DNA of 64,000 nt from Pelagibacteraceae bacterium AG-337-G06. GTDB taxonomy: Bacteria; Pseudomonadota; Alphaproteobacteria; Pelagibacterales; AG-422-B15. The position numbers and the translations under genes are program-made. Below are positions 19,601-28,369 of the stretch, in pieces; positions within the stretch are counted from its first letter, which is position 1, and every line of letters starts with the position of its first letter. Below the pieces are notes generated by a model. The model was given only the letters and a program-made list of their open reading frames with translations, did no database searches and had not been told where the DNA came from. The stretch is from assembly GCA_003282175.1 (NCBI GenBank), contig QBZX01000001.1, forward strand, positions 186,345 through 250,344, given 5' to 3'.

Positions 19601-20779
19601 AGTGAGCCTGGGACGTATTCAATTACTATTCGCGCAATTGACGGATCAGGTTTGTATGCCGATCACACGTTCACAATTACAGTTCGACCTGCGCCAGGTT
19701 ATATAGCTGAAAAAGAGACATTATCTGAAGAAACAAATACTAATTTTAAGCCAATTATAATCAAACCAAAAAAAGATAATCTACCGAGTATTCAAGAAGT
19801 TGTTAATGATGGATCAATGTTTACTAGTGACGATGGCTTTACATTAGATACAGTGTCAATCGCTGATACCGCATCACTCTCCAAACCATTAAAATTCAAT
19901 GGAGGTTTGAGATTAATGGATGCTGTTGCAAACGATGCATCTACTAATGAAGACTCTGATTTATCAGTTGGTGTTAAATTAAATGATGATAACCAAAAGA
20001 ATGTTGAAATGTATTCAGGAAAACTCTCTAACGGTGAAGTCTTACCTGAATGGATACAAGTTAATCCTGAAACAGGAGAAACAACGGCTAGTATGCCTGA
20101 AGGTGTTCAAGAAGTTGAAGTACAGCTTGTTGCATTGGACAAAGATGGAAACACAAGGGATATCAACATTGTTCTGGATAAAGCCAAAATTAAAAATGAT
20201 CAAAATTTTATTCGAGGCAACGTTGGCCAGACGCAGGTTGTGGTTGATAATGATGCCAATGTAAATCTTATTCGTAAAACTGATGGCAAGACTGATCAAG
20301 TAGCATCAAACAATTTAAATGCTGAAACGGACTTCCTAGGCACCATGAAACTGAGTGATATTCAAATTGATGCAGGCAAATATACTTTGGATATGATCGA
20401 TGATAATCAGTCAAATGTAAAAATGTACAAAGCTGAGATGAAAGATGGAAGTTCTTTGCCTGAATGGGTTACTATTGACTCAGATACAGGATCAATCTCA
20501 CTGGACCCATCAATAGCTCGAACAGGTTCTGCAGCCTCAGCATTTTTAGCAGACAGCCTTCAAGTGCTTGAGTTTAAAATTATTGCTGAAGATGAAGATG
20601 GAGAAGAGAGAACAATCGAAGTTGAAATTATTCTCGATGAAATTCTTATACCATCTGAGACTGAAGAGCAGGTTGACGAAATTGATGAACTATCATTTAT
20701 TCCTCTAGATGAGCAACTCAAGTTGCAGTCTCAAAAAATAGATAATTATGGCGAAAAAATTATTAGTCTTGTAAGCTAA
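13607..20779 (+). CDS. Giant surface protein: LEPR-XLL start, DUF4347, 12 VCBS repeats, Ig-like C-terminal modules
   Basis: A 2390-residue protein without a classical Sec signal. Residues 9-15 read LEPRLML followed by DGAA, the LEPR-XLL motif of very large bacterial surface proteins. Residues 70-225 are a DUF4347 domain with IGHGS (His126) and FYGCN (Cys169). Residues 227-420 are an unrecognised beta-rich region. Residues about 423-1927 hold 12 VCBS-type repeats of about 115-135 residues, each ending in 'GTYGTLT...DGSYTY...FTYTV' phrases. Residues 1930-2030 resemble a He_PIG/cadherin-like domain, and two related modules follow (about 2100-2210 and 2245-2360, with LPEWI and LPEWV). No RTX glycine-rich nonamers are seen. 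Probably a calcium-stabilised adhesin or matrix protein exported by the flanking TolC/adaptor genes; the route is inferred. Confidence 0.88.
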   Translation: MSNKLIQALEPRLMLDGAAVATAIDAVDDLAQFQKSENDKPSKADHFKVDKDTKLPFVNVDASSQNAKSRQIIFIDSTVEDIETLINSFDKNIEVHVIQSDQDGFVAMQNILSSQENIDAVHVIGHGSVGQIAFGTAVLNSNTINAYENILQEIGSSLSENGDILFYGCNVAADQSGEILIKQIADITDADIAASDDVTGKGGDWDLEKRTGIIEAHNIEVVNYQHSLITGVASYGTDNVIVKEDSNVNFNNPALGGTQDGSNTDEYNRFILVQENADVTHDTTLVFNVDYGANVSWNPSTDGPVHVYMLFSNDDTNSESRRTTDRDGEVTFENEILGVFTTPANTVFMDGISRASSFYPVEGTSQWGKRDFEYESNEPLGPGTRGNKDFFEVSNSNKTIKVGTKNGEKGDFIRIVTRAPVSNTQPVAVADTGVINEDAELSILNGGAAVTGSDSNNNNQSGDTTGDVLSNDTDADTGNTLIITGINGGSLGSYLDGTYGKIRLYSTGQYDYIAEKDAADALDAGDSATDIFTYTVDDQTGSANATNTGTITIKVLGLNDPITAVNDTDTVNEDGSISRNTSSSFELDHDDTDPDGDDTGGNFTITAIRLGRSSESGTAKTVGTEFTTDYGTVTIRNDGSYDYAANRSSSDALAHGDTYIEYFTYTVSDGNGSTDEGELAITITGVGPQAVADTASVNENVLLDANNASSTGVLANDDDNASFDSESLAVTNVSSDSTGNSGSATQGVLGTYGTLTVAADGTYTYTPNTAAAEALDANDPATDVFTYTVKDDDDKNSSTATLTISITGQDDNPVAVSDTGYINEDGTLTVSDGGSAVTGTDSNNNNEIGDTTGDVLLNDTDADASASLDVSAIQGGSLGSGVDGTYGTLTLYSTGRYTYVADKSGADGLATGAVQTDVFTYTVSDGAGDTSNATLTITVKGIGPQGVADTASVAENATVTNNNAATNGVLANDDDNASFDQESLAVTAIVGASSGTVGGETTGTHGTLTMNEDGTYSYAATNNALDEGETVTDVFTYTVKDDANKNASTATLTISVTGANDPITAVADTDTISAGSTITRDEASTFELDHDDTDPDGDDVPGNFIITNIRHGSDDYNPGQEITTSKGRLTVDANGSYTYVADQSGSTGLSNGAQATDVFTYTVRDHASSPNDTDTATLTITITGSNNNPPVADADGNAGTGYILEDQILTVTNDSTGVTGSDGNNNNESGDNTGDVLENDTDADGHTLTVSDISGGSVGASGATGTYGTLTIQSDGSYTYNANNANSIAKDATATDVFTYTVDDDNGGTDTATITFTILGVNDAPSASNDTNAVDEDATASKSAGTGVLSNDSDADTGSSMTVTAITGASSGSVNGTTDGTYGTLTLNNDGSYSYTANKAAADALAHNATANDVFTYTVTDNEGATTTATVTITVTGKGPVGSADTATVSENVEVSKDALSGVLANDTGGDQESLAVTNISSNDTSNTGTAGQGVLGTYGTLTIAEDGSYTYTPNTAAAEALDAGDTVTEAFTYTVKDDDDKNSSTATLTFTINGANDAIVAVDDTDSVDEDAEVKRLISDDQELDHDDTDVDTDDVSGSFTITDIRTGPKTSAAGTVDGEVGTPLTGEYGTLTVNANGSYTYVADQDKSDQLPTGQTGTDTFTYTVSDGTETSTAQLTFTVTGINDNDPVAVDDTDSVNRDASIDRANGSTFDLAIDDTDADSDTLTITEIRKGNNKGGGDAGTIGQPLVGEFGTLTLKADGSYKYDADQDSINDLGRGQSVVEHFNYTVSDGSRTSIGLISITVNGISDPPVPVDDNIAVGASGTAIKEGLNSLIANDTDPDGDAITVDSIRTGPESGTGTTGTIGQPLTGTYGDITVNADGSYTYVSNNAKSLNPGETATEYFTYTATDTETSVPATIEITVTGINDPPEVVNPVSVPPIFTGQKINIKHKQIFDDPDIGIYDINEYKIIDPDTEKETSLPDGLRLKQNKLHGSISEPGTYSITIRAIDGSGLYADHTFTITVRPAPGYIAEKETLSEETNTNFKPIIIKPKKDNLPSIQEVVNDGSMFTSDDGFTLDTVSIADTASLSKPLKFNGGLRLMDAVANDASTNEDSDLSVGVKLNDDNQKNVEMYSGKLSNGEVLPEWIQVNPETGETTASMPEGVQEVEVQLVALDKDGNTRDINIVLDKAKIKNDQNFIRGNVGQTQVVVDNDANVNLIRKTDGKTDQVASNNLNAETDFLGTMKLSDIQIDAGKYTLDMIDDNQSNVKMYKAEMKDGSSLPEWVTIDSDTGSISLDPSIARTGSAASAFLADSLQVLEFKIIAEDEDGEERTIEVEIILDEILIPSETEEQVDEIDELSFIPLDEQLKLQSQKIDNYGEKIISLVS
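14873..19391 (+). repeat. Tandem array of 12 VCBS-type protein repeats (three interleaved subtypes)
   Basis: Twelve coding repeats of roughly 345-405 bp each. By wording they fall into subtypes: A, repeats 1, 4 and 7 (SNNNN ... GDTTGDVL-NDTDAD); B, repeats 2, 6 and 10, with 11 related (FELDHDDTDPDGDD or variants); C, repeats 3, 5 and 9 (GPQ-VADTAS ... ESLAVT ... VKDDDDKNSST). Repeats 3 and 9 are nearly identical in DNA over their last 40 bp or so, which suggests recent duplication or gene conversion. The start and end positions are estimates from the translation. Confidence 0.8.
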
Positions 20780-20791
20780 TTTAATAAATAC

Positions 20792-21514
20792 ATGAACAAA
20801 GTTAAAATATCGTTAGCAACGTTTTGCTTTCTTTTTCTTATATCATTTGGTGTATTAGCTGAAGATAGATCGACACGTATTTTAGTTACTGCGACTGAGG
20901 AGGCTACGTTATCAAGTGAAATTTCAGCTAAAATTATTTCTATTCCTATCAAAGTTGGGAACAGCTTTAAAAAGTCAGACGTACTAATTGAGTTTGATTG
21001 TTCCTTTTTTGAAGCTCAAAAAGATGTCGTACAAGCTGAGCTAGATAGCGCCATAGTAACGCTAAAAAGTAACCAAGAGCTTGCCATGATGAGATCAATT
21101 GGAGAGTATGAGGTTCAATTATCGCAAATAGCTGTTGAAAGAGCACAGTCAGAATTAAATATTGCAGAACTCAATACTGATCGTTGCATTATTCGGGCAC
21201 CTTATGACGGCACTATGTCAAAAGTTTTTGTAAATGAGTATGAAAGCATTGAAAGGCAGCAGCCTTTGATAGAAATTATTGGGTCAGGCACATTGGAGGC
21301 AAAACTTATGATCTCCAGTAAATGGTTATCGTGGTTATCAGAGGGTTATCCAATACGTATTGTTATTGATGAGAACGGTTTAGAGTATGGTGCACAGGTT
21401 CACTCTCTAGGAGCAGACATTGATCCAGTAAGTCAAACCATAGATGCTACAGCACAATTTGATCAAAATTATGAGACATTACTTCCGGGAATGAGTGGGA
21501 CAGCAACGTTTTGA
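20792..21514 (+). CDS. Periplasmic adaptor protein, HlyD/RND membrane-fusion type
   Basis: A 240-residue protein with a Sec signal peptide (residues 1-23, ending VLA-ED). It has the barrel-sandwich halves of HlyD-like adaptors: ISAKIISIPIKVGNSFKKSDVL (about residues 46-67) and CIIRAPYDGTMSKVFVNEYESI (about 136-157), joined by a short helical hairpin, followed by a beta-barrel part ending LLPGMSGTATF. It is short for the family (usually 330-400) and has no obvious N-terminal anchor beyond the signal. It starts 12 bp after the giant surface protein and its stop overlaps the next start (TTGA), so it is co-expressed with the second adaptor. It probably links an inner-membrane component to the TolC-like lipoprotein. 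Confidence 0.82.
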   Translation: MNKVKISLATFCFLFLISFGVLAEDRSTRILVTATEEATLSSEISAKIISIPIKVGNSFKKSDVLIEFDCSFFEAQKDVVQAELDSAIVTLKSNQELAMMRSIGEYEVQLSQIAVERAQSELNIAELNTDRCIIRAPYDGTMSKVFVNEYESIERQQPLIEIIGSGTLEAKLMISSKWLSWLSEGYPIRIVIDENGLEYGAQVHSLGADIDPVSQTIDATAQFDQNYETLLPGMSGTATF

Positions 21515-22854
21515 ATGAAAATTCTTCAATAAAAATTGCACGACTAATTACACTTGAAAAAAAGTTTCGTAACGCTGAAAGTGAAACAGAACTTGGTTTC
21601 ATTTGTGCCAATGAACTGAGAAGTGTGATTGATTATAACTTCTTATTTATGCTCAAGAAATCGAGTCTTAACCGCTTTCTAGTACATACCATATCTGATT
21701 TATCGGTCATTGATAGAACTGCACCAACCGTTACTTTTGTTGAGGCACTTATTAATAAAAAAGGAGTTATCAACAATGATATTGTATCTGAAATTAAACT
21801 TAATGATCCTATTTTAAATGAAATTAATTTGACCATTCCAGAAAATTTTCCAAATTATTTAATTTTTGTACCTCTATCCTCGCGAATAGAAAAAAATATT
21901 GGTTATTTAGTTCTTGTGAGAACAGAGCCTGTCACTAGTTCAGAAAAAGACTTATTATTACATGTATCTGAAACTTTCAGTCACGCACTTGCCGCTTTTA
22001 GTTCAAAAAAAACATTTATAGCAAGTATCAATCGTATGTTTACAGGTTGGGTAAAGTGGTTCGTTATCACCTTAGTAATTGCAGTGATGTTTTTCCCTAT
22101 CAGTATGTCAGCACTAGCGCCGGTAGAAGTTGTAGCAAAAGATCCAACAATTGTAACATCACCAGTGAATGGCGTTGTAGAACAAGTATTAATAAAAACT
22201 AATGAAAATGTAAAATCAGGAACCAAACTAGTTAAGCTAGACGATTTAAATTTTAAAAATCAGTATGAGATAGCACTTCAAAAACTTCAAGTGGCTGAAG
22301 CTGAACTTTTAAGAGTTAAGCAGTCATCATTTTCAAACGAAGATGATAAAGCACGTCTGGTTGAACTTTCAACCGAAGTGGGGTTAAGAAAAAAAGAAGC
22401 CGTTTATGCGGAAGAACAACTGAAATATTCAATCATTTCTGCTGATCGAGACGGTATTGCAGTTGTTGAAGACTTTACTGATTGGCAAGGGAGGCCTGTT
22501 ACCATTGGTGAAAAAATATTAACCATAGCTGATCCAGAACAAATTGAGTTTCAAATCTTTTTGCCCACCAAAGACTCTCTTTTGATTAAGAAGGAAGCCA
22601 GAGTAAAAGTTTTTTTAGATAGTGACCCCCTCAATTCTTTGGACGGCAAAGTATTACGTACTTCTTATAAACCTGCGCTTACATCTGAGAACATTTTAGC
22701 TTATCAAATTTTTGCAAATTTTGAGGAAAATCAAGGGGAGATTCCAAGAATAGGATTAAGAGGCACCGCCAAAATCTACGGAGAAAAGACGAGTGTTTTT
22801 TATTACATATTTCGTATTCCTATAAATCTCACAAGACAATTTTTAGGATTTTAA
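21511..22854 (+). CDS. HlyD-like adaptor with cytoplasmic GAF-like N-terminal domain
   Basis: A 447-residue inner-membrane protein. Residues 1-160 look like a GAF-type sensor domain (LITLEKKFRNAESETELGFI at the start, a core strand ending in GYLVLVRTEP). A single membrane segment lies at about 173-198. The periplasmic part has lipoyl-like halves (TSPVNGVVEQVLIKTNENVKSG, and ISADRDGIAVVEDF) around a coiled coil at about 245-300, as in HlyD. The start is TTG at 21511, overlapping the previous stop by 4 bp (TTGA); the stop is followed at once by the ATG of the next gene. Inference: the cytoplasmic domain may sense a ligand or dock the export substrate, because no ABC ATPase is encoded here. Confidence 0.8.
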   Translation: MNENSSIKIARLITLEKKFRNAESETELGFICANELRSVIDYNFLFMLKKSSLNRFLVHTISDLSVIDRTAPTVTFVEALINKKGVINNDIVSEIKLNDPILNEINLTIPENFPNYLIFVPLSSRIEKNIGYLVLVRTEPVTSSEKDLLLHVSETFSHALAAFSSKKTFIASINRMFTGWVKWFVITLVIAVMFFPISMSALAPVEVVAKDPTIVTSPVNGVVEQVLIKTNENVKSGTKLVKLDDLNFKNQYEIALQKLQVAEAELLRVKQSSFSNEDDKARLVELSTEVGLRKKEAVYAEEQLKYSIISADRDGIAVVEDFTDWQGRPVTIGEKILTIADPEQIEFQIFLPTKDSLLIKKEARVKVFLDSDPLNSLDGKVLRTSYKPALTSENILAYQIFANFEENQGEIPRIGLRGTAKIYGEKTSVFYYIFRIPINLTRQFLGF

Positions 22855-24960
22855 ATGATTGTTCCACACCTCAGACAAGATTTGAAATTAAGCGAGGGTC
22901 CTAAAAAAGAGGACGGCTCTTCATCGTGGCTACTTTATGACTCTTTAAGAAATAAATATTTTTCAATCAATAAAAACGCTTTTGATCTTTTAAAAAACTG
23001 GTCAAGTGGATCTCAATTGGACGATTTCATAAAAAAAATTAATGAAATTAACTTATTAGTCAGTGAAGAAGAAATAAATGAGTTTATCAATTTTCTTGAT
23101 CAAAATAATTTGACGATCAAAAAGACCAGTGAAGAAGTAAAGTCTTTGGTGGTTCAAAAAAACAAAATGAATAAGCATTGGATTCTCAAACTTATTCACA
23201 ACTATCTATTTTTCAAAATACCCTTATTAAGACCGAGCACTTGGCTCCAAAGAACTTTACCTATTGCCATGTTCTTAAGCTCATTAACAGTCAGACGGAT
23301 TATTTATGGTTTAGGAATAATTGGAATATTTATGACAATAACTAATTATGAGAAATTTCTCTCAACTTTTTCATATTTTTACAATATTAACGGCTTGATC
23401 TTATTTGGAATTACGATCATTTTTGTGAAAGCTTTACATGAGTTGGGTCATGCTTATGTAGCTACATATTATAAGTGTAAAGTCTCATCTATTGGCCTAG
23501 CTATGCTCGTGTTTTTTCCATTTTTATACACGGATACGTCTGATGCCTGGAAACTTACTGACCACAGAAAGCGTTTACTAATAAATTTTGCAGGAATGTT
23601 AACTGAACTGCACCTAGCATTAATTGCTACATTTGCATGGGCTGTTTTTCCGGAGGGTATTATGAAAAGTGCAGCATTTTTCATTGCTACATCAAGCTGG
23701 ATCTCATCATTAATAATAAATATAAGCCCCTTTATGCGGTTTGATGGCTATTATGTGCTCTCTGATTATCTTAAAGCTGAAAACCTGCAACCGCGTTCAT
23801 TTGCTTTAGGTCGATGGCAGATAAGAGAATGGCTCTTTGGCTTTAAATTTCAGCCACCGGAACAGTTAGTCGCTAACAGAAGGTGGACTTTTATAATTTA
23901 TGCGTGGGCTACGTGGATTTATCGTTTCTTCATTTTTATTGGTATTGCATTATTGGTTTATTATTTAACATTTAAAATATTAGGAATTATTTTATTTGTA
24001 ATAGAAATTGTATGGTTCATTTTATTGCCGATTGCTAGAGAAGTCATTCAATGGTGGAAGCTTAGAAAGTCAATGAAATTCAATAGATCTTCTATGAGGT
24101 CAATCGTTTTGTTCGCAGTATTTATGGTTGCCATGCTTGTTCCATGGCGCTCATCCCTGAGTTTGCCAGCTGTTATTGAAGAGGGTGTTGTTCTTGATAT
24201 TTTTGCATCGGAAGACTCCAAGATAAGAAAGGTCAATGTTTCACATAATCAGTATGTAGCTGAGGGAGACTTGCTAGTTGTCATGACCAGTCCTTTGATT
24301 TCTAATAAAGTTGAAAAAGCAATAGATCGCGTAAAAATGATACAGCAAAAACTTGATCGTAGAGTGGGATCAAAGCTTGATCTTAGCAATCTATTAATAC
24401 TTGAGAATGAGTTACAAAAAGAGATTGAAATTTTGAAATCATTGAAAGAAGAAAATAAAGCTTTATCAATTTATGCACCGTCAGATGGCATTATAAAAGA
24501 TTTGATAAGTCTAAATACTAATCAATGGGTAAATAAAAAAGATAAGCTATTTTCAATTGTTCAGTCTGAAGAAGTGCAAGTGATAGCTTTTGTTAGCGAA
24601 ACGGATCTTGATAAAATAAAAAAAGTTACAGGCGGTTACTTTCATGCAAAAAATAGTGAATTTGCGAAAGTAAAAGTCGAATTAGTATCATCAAATGAAA
24701 CTTCAACCGAAGAGTTGCCGTATTTGGCTTTGACTTCAACCTATGGAGGCACAATTGCATCAAGAGAAATACTTGGGAAGAAAAAAGTGCAGAGACCTGA
24801 AAATGCTATTTATCAACTAAATTTCACTTCTTCAGAGAGTCCAAAAGATTTACAGTGGCAGACAGCTGGATCTGTCAAAATAGATTCAGAAAATTATAAT
24901 ATTTTTCAAAATATATTTAATGCAACTACCTCAATACTCATTCAGGAAAGTGGATTTTAG
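22855..24960 (+). CDS. PqqD-like / M50 site-2-protease-like / HlyD-like membrane fusion protein
   Basis: A 701-residue polytopic protein. Residues 20-90 resemble a PqqD-type peptide-binding domain ([20 protein letters not shown]). Residues 140-420 form the membrane part, with the M50 zinc motif HELGH (His195, Glu196, His199) and the third-ligand region [10 protein letters not shown] (Asp297). Residues about 445-700 are an HlyD-like periplasmic part with lipoyl halves ([20 protein letters not shown] and [16 protein letters not shown]). This matches the YydH-like 'putative peptide zinc metalloprotease' group. It is the last gene of the surface-protein operon and overlaps convergent ureG by 4 bp. 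It could process or conduct the exported protein; its role is inferred. Confidence 0.82.
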   Translation: MIVPHLRQDLKLSEGPKKEDGSSSWLLYDSLRNKYFSINKNAFDLLKNWSSGSQLDDFIKKINEINLLVSEEEINEFINFLDQNNLTIKKTSEEVKSLVVQKNKMNKHWILKLIHNYLFFKIPLLRPSTWLQRTLPIAMFLSSLTVRRIIYGLGIIGIFMTITNYEKFLSTFSYFYNINGLILFGITIIFVKALHELGHAYVATYYKCKVSSIGLAMLVFFPFLYTDTSDAWKLTDHRKRLLINFAGMLTELHLALIATFAWAVFPEGIMKSAAFFIATSSWISSLIINISPFMRFDGYYVLSDYLKAENLQPRSFALGRWQIREWLFGFKFQPPEQLVANRRWTFIIYAWATWIYRFFIFIGIALLVYYLTFKILGIILFVIEIVWFILLPIAREVIQWWKLRKSMKFNRSSMRSIVLFAVFMVAMLVPWRSSLSLPAVIEEGVVLDIFASEDSKIRKVNVSHNQYVAEGDLLVVMTSPLISNKVEKAIDRVKMIQQKLDRRVGSKLDLSNLLILENELQKEIEILKSLKEENKALSIYAPSDGIIKDLISLNTNQWVNKKDKLFSIVQSEEVQVIAFVSETDLDKIKKVTGGYFHAKNSEFAKVKVELVSSNETSTEELPYLALTSTYGGTIASREILGKKKVQRPENAIYQLNFTSSESPKDLQWQTAGSVKIDSENYNIFQNIFNATTSILIQESGF

Positions 24961-25577
24961 TTAATTTCAAGACCGCCTTCGGTTTTGAGAAACTCAGCAA
25001 CATTTTCTATACCCTTATTATTCTTCATTTCACCAAATATATAAGGCATGCCTGATCGGGCAGTTTCAACATCTAATTTCATTTGATCTAAATCAACATT
25101 TACGTGATTTGCTAAATCGGTTTTATTGATGATTAGTAAATCAGATTTTTTTATTGCTGGTCCACCTTTACGAGGAATATCACCTCCCATTCCAACATCA
25201 ATTACATAGATTGATAAATCTACCAACTCCGGACTAAACGTTGCTGCTAAATTATCTCCACCTGACTCAATCAATAGCAACTGTAAATCAGGAAATTTTT
25301 GTTTCATTTCTTCTACAGCCAAGAGGTTAATTGAAGCATCTTCTCTAATTGCGGTATGAGGGCATCCACCTGTTTCGACGCCTCTAATTCTCTCAATTGG
25401 TAAAACTTGAGCTCTCATTAAATACTCGGCATCTTCGATTGTATAAATATCATTTGATATAACTGCCATTGAAATATTTTTAGATAAATTTTTGCACAAA
25501 GCCTCAGTAAGACTTGTTTTACCAGCACCTACTGGACCGCCTATACCAATTTTTAAAGGACCTCGAAAATTATTCAT
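24957..25577 (-). CDS. ureG: Urease accessory GTPase UreG
   Basis: A 206-residue SIMIBI GTPase that powers nickel delivery to urease. The P-loop [11 protein letters not shown] is at residues 13-23; the metal-binding Cys-Pro-His of UreG is present in [13 protein letters not shown] (about residues 68-80); the guanine-specificity motif NKTDL is at about 150. Length matches the family. It is the last gene of the minus-strand urease operon and overlaps ureF by 4 bp, so the two are translationally coupled. Confidence 0.96.
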   Translation of the reverse strand: MNNFRGPLKIGIGGPVGAGKTSLTEALCKNLSKNISMAVISNDIYTIEDAEYLMRAQVLPIERIRGVETGGCPHTAIREDASINLLAVEEMKQKFPDLQLLLIESGGDNLAATFSPELVDLSIYVIDVGMGGDIPRKGGPAIKKSDLLIINKTDLANHVNVDLDQMKLDVETARSGMPYIFGEMKNNKGIENVAEFLKTEGGLEIN

Positions 25578-26233
25578 GTGATATAAATTCTGGATGTAAG
25601 ATTTTCATGTTTCATACTGTAAATATCTGCACAAAACATGGAACTGCGTAAATCATCTAAGCTATAGTCTTTCATCGTATTATGGAAACTTTTCATCATT
25701 CCAAGAAATGACACCATACAATCTTGGCCATCTCTCTGGCTTAAAGGTATATGTTTAACGCACATATTGATTAAGTTTGAGATGAATGATTGAATATAAA
25801 AGTCAACCAAATCATCAAAAGCAATATGAAATTTAATTCCTGCTTGAGCAATACAGACTGGAAAAGCAGTCTCATTACTTATTATATAGCCCCAACTTTC
25901 AGACATAATTTTTCGGAAGGCATCACCCATTTTGAGTGTTTCAAGTTGACGTTCCTTGGATGAGCAACTTGCAAGCACTAAATCATTCACATTAATTCCA
26001 TCATAGGTAGCCTTGATAAAGATATACTCATTTCTGCATGTTCCCTCAAAGAGAATACTTTTAATAAATTCCAATACGTCATTTTTATTTTTGATTAGCT
26101 TATCATCAATTAAAGCCTCGAGACCATGCGAATATGCGTATGAACCAATAGGAAATGAAGACGAGAACCAAAGATGTAAAATTTGATGAGATTTTAAATC
26201 CAATGAGTTTTTATCTTTAATGCTTGTGACCAT
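25574..26233 (-). CDS. ureF: Urease accessory protein UreF
   Basis: An all-helical accessory protein that joins UreD and UreG in the urease activation complex. The family signature [18 protein letters not shown] lies near the N-terminus. I chose the ATG at 26233, preceded by GGGGAG; an ATG at 26251 preceded by AGGAGG is nearly as good, and both lie inside the end of ureE. From 26233 the protein has 219 residues, near the usual size. Later phrases ([24 protein letters not shown]) are also typical. It overlaps ureE by 17 bp (or 35 bp with the upstream start) and ureG by 4 bp. Confidence 0.93.
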   Translation of the reverse strand: MVTSIKDKNSLDLKSHQILHLWFSSSFPIGSYAYSHGLEALIDDKLIKNKNDVLEFIKSILFEGTCRNEYIFIKATYDGINVNDLVLASCSSKERQLETLKMGDAFRKIMSESWGYIISNETAFPVCIAQAGIKFHIAFDDLVDFYIQSFISNLINMCVKHIPLSQRDGQDCMVSFLGMMKSFHNTMKDYSLDDLRSSMFCADIYSMKHENLTSRIYIT

Positions 26234-26660
26234 GCGTTCTCCCCAAACCATAAGCCCCTCCTTCAGGATTAAATTGTTCAATCACAGATTTTGTCTGCCC
26301 CCCAAGTCTTCTCACCATATCCTCAATTATATGGTCACTTTGTATTAGAATTCTTGTAGCTTCAATCTGACAGGGGATATGTCTATTCCCAATATGCCAT
26401 ATTAATTTATTTAAACTTTCTGACTTGATCTCAATTAAATTTTCTTTTTTTGATTTTATAGTAATTAATTTTCCACTCTCAAGTTTGAACGCTTGATTAC
26501 TCAAGACTGATTTCATCTCTTCAAGATCAACAAGAAATTCATGACCTTTGTCAGAAACTAATTTTTTGCGTCGCATGAATCTCTCCTCATAAGATAGCGA
26601 AATTGTATCAACCACTTCGGAGGAATCACAGTTACTTAGTATTGAATTACAAATTTCCAT
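26217..26660 (-). CDS. ureE: Urease accessory nickel-binding chaperone UreE
   Basis: A 147-residue nickel chaperone. The C-terminal domain has the nickel-site His in GNRHIPCQIE (His at about residue 94) and the family phrase NPEGGAYGLG, followed by a short His-containing tail (THGHKH) that can bind nickel. The N-terminal domain carries the RRKKLVSDKGHEFLVDL stretch typical of UreE. It lies 2 bp downstream of ureC and its end overlaps the start of ureF. Confidence 0.94.
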   Translation of the reverse strand: MEICNSILSNCDSSEVVDTISLSYEERFMRRKKLVSDKGHEFLVDLEEMKSVLSNQAFKLESGKLITIKSKKENLIEIKSESLNKLIWHIGNRHIPCQIEATRILIQSDHIIEDMVRRLGGQTKSVIEQFNPEGGAYGLGRTHGHKH

Positions 26661-26662
26661 AA

Positions 26663-28369
26663 TCAGTACATAAAATATCTTTGTGCCATTGGCAGTTCTT
26701 CTGCAGGTTCACATGTTATAATTTCTCCATTTGCTCTAACCTCATATGTTTCAGGATTTACATCTATAGATGGACAAACATCATTTAAAACCATATTTTT
26801 TTTTGAAATTGACCTTGTATTGCTTACCGGCAGCATATTTTTTTGTATATTGAGATGATTAAGGCTGCCTGCCTCCAGAGAACTCTTGCTGACAAAAGTT
26901 ACCGATGAGTTTTCAAGCGACCTTCCATAACTTCCAAACATTGGGCGGGTATATACAGGTTGGGGAGTTGGAATCGATGCGTTTGGATCGCCCATTTGAG
27001 CGCAGGCAATACTCCCACCCATTATTACAATCTCAGGCTTAACACCAAAGAAAGCTGGGTCCCAGATAACGATATCTGCTCTTTTATTTTTTTCGAGACT
27101 GCCAACATAGGAAGAAATTCCATGAGCAATTGACGGATTTATTGTATATTTTGCAAGGTATCGTTTGACTCTTAAATTATCATTATCGCCTTGCTCTTCA
27201 GACAGTCTTCCTCGTTGCACTTTCATTTTATGGGCTGTTTGCCATGTTCTAATAATAACCTCACCAACGCGTCCCATAGCTTGACTGTCAGATGCGATGA
27301 TTGAGAAAGCACCCATATCGTGCAAAATGTCTTCAGCAGCCATCGTCTCTCTCCGTATTCTACTCTCAGCAAATGCTACGTCTTCAGGTATTGATTTATC
27401 AAGGTGATGGCAAACCATCAGCATATCTAAATGCTCTTCAACAGTGTTAACAGTAAATGGTCGTGTTGGATTAGTTGAAGATGGCAAAACATAAGGTTCA
27501 CCACAAATTTTTATTATATCAGGCGCGTGTCCACCACCCGCACCCTCAGTATGAAATGTATGAATGGTTCTTTTATTAATTGCATTAATTGTATTTTCTA
27601 CAAAACCGCTTTCATTGAGCGTATCAGTGTGTATCATGACCTGAACGTCGAATTTATCAGCAACATTTAAACAATTATCAATTGCACCAGGAGTAGACCC
27701 CCAGTCCTCATGAAGTTTGAGAGCAGCTGCTCCACCAAGAACTTGTTCCTCTAAACCAGAAGGCATCGAAGAATTTCCTTTGCCTGCATAAGCTAAATTC
27801 ATCGAGAAAGCATCAGATGATTGAAGCATCCTGCCGATGTGCCATGGCCCTGGCGTGCAAGTAGTTGCTAATGTTCCATGTGCTGGTCCAGTACCTCCAC
27901 CCAGCATCGTAGTAATGCCAGAATGTAAGGCGTCATCAATTTGCTGAGGACATATGAAATGTATATGACTATCAAAGCCGCCCGCCGTTACAATTTTACC
28001 TTCACCTGCAATAACTTCAGTACCTGGACCAATTATAATATCCACACCGGGTTGTGTATCAGGGTTACCAGCTTTTCCAATATGGTCAATATTTCCGTTC
28101 TTTAGTCCAATATCCGCTTTATATATTCCGGTGACATCTAGAATCAGAGCATTTGTAATAACTGTGTCTAAGGCTCCATCACTTCTTGAAACCTGAGACT
28201 GTCCCATGCCATCGCGAATAACTTTGCCGCCACCAAACTTAACTTCCTCACCGTAGACTGTGAGGTCTTTTTCAACCTCTATGAAAAGTTCAGTATCAGC
28301 TAACCTTACTTTATCCCCTGTTGTGGGGCCATACATAGCTGCATAAGCTTGTCTTTGAATTTTTTTCAT
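26663..28369 (-). CDS. ureC: Urease subunit alpha (UreC), catalytic
   Basis: The catalytic subunit, 568 residues, full length. It hydrolyses urea to ammonia and carbamate in the cytoplasm. Visible active-site features: the nickel His pair in [11 protein letters not shown] (about 135-145), the carbamylated Lys in [12 protein letters not shown] (about 218), nickel His in [12 protein letters not shown] (about 247) and [12 protein letters not shown] (about 275), and the mobile flap Cys/His in MVCHHLDKS (about 320). All expected catalytic residues appear intact. It overlaps ureB by 4 bp (ATGA). Confidence 0.97.
   Translation of the reverse strand: MKKIQRQAYAAMYGPTTGDKVRLADTELFIEVEKDLTVYGEEVKFGGGKVIRDGMGQSQVSRSDGALDTVITNALILDVTGIYKADIGLKNGNIDHIGKAGNPDTQPGVDIIIGPGTEVIAGEGKIVTAGGFDSHIHFICPQQIDDALHSGITTMLGGGTGPAHGTLATTCTPGPWHIGRMLQSSDAFSMNLAYAGKGNSSMPSGLEEQVLGGAAALKLHEDWGSTPGAIDNCLNVADKFDVQVMIHTDTLNESGFVENTINAINKRTIHTFHTEGAGGGHAPDIIKICGEPYVLPSSTNPTRPFTVNTVEEHLDMLMVCHHLDKSIPEDVAFAESRIRRETMAAEDILHDMGAFSIIASDSQAMGRVGEVIIRTWQTAHKMKVQRGRLSEEQGDNDNLRVKRYLAKYTINPSIAHGISSYVGSLEKNKRADIVIWDPAFFGVKPEIVIMGGSIACAQMGDPNASIPTPQPVYTRPMFGSYGRSLENSSVTFVSKSSLEAGSLNHLNIQKNMLPVSNTRSISKKNMVLNDVCPSIDVNPETYEVRANGEIITCEPAEELPMAQRYFMY

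Noticed and set aside
13607..20779. RTX-type type I secretion substrate
   Set aside because: No GGxGxDxUx nonamers were seen, and no ABC transporter gene accompanies the adaptors.
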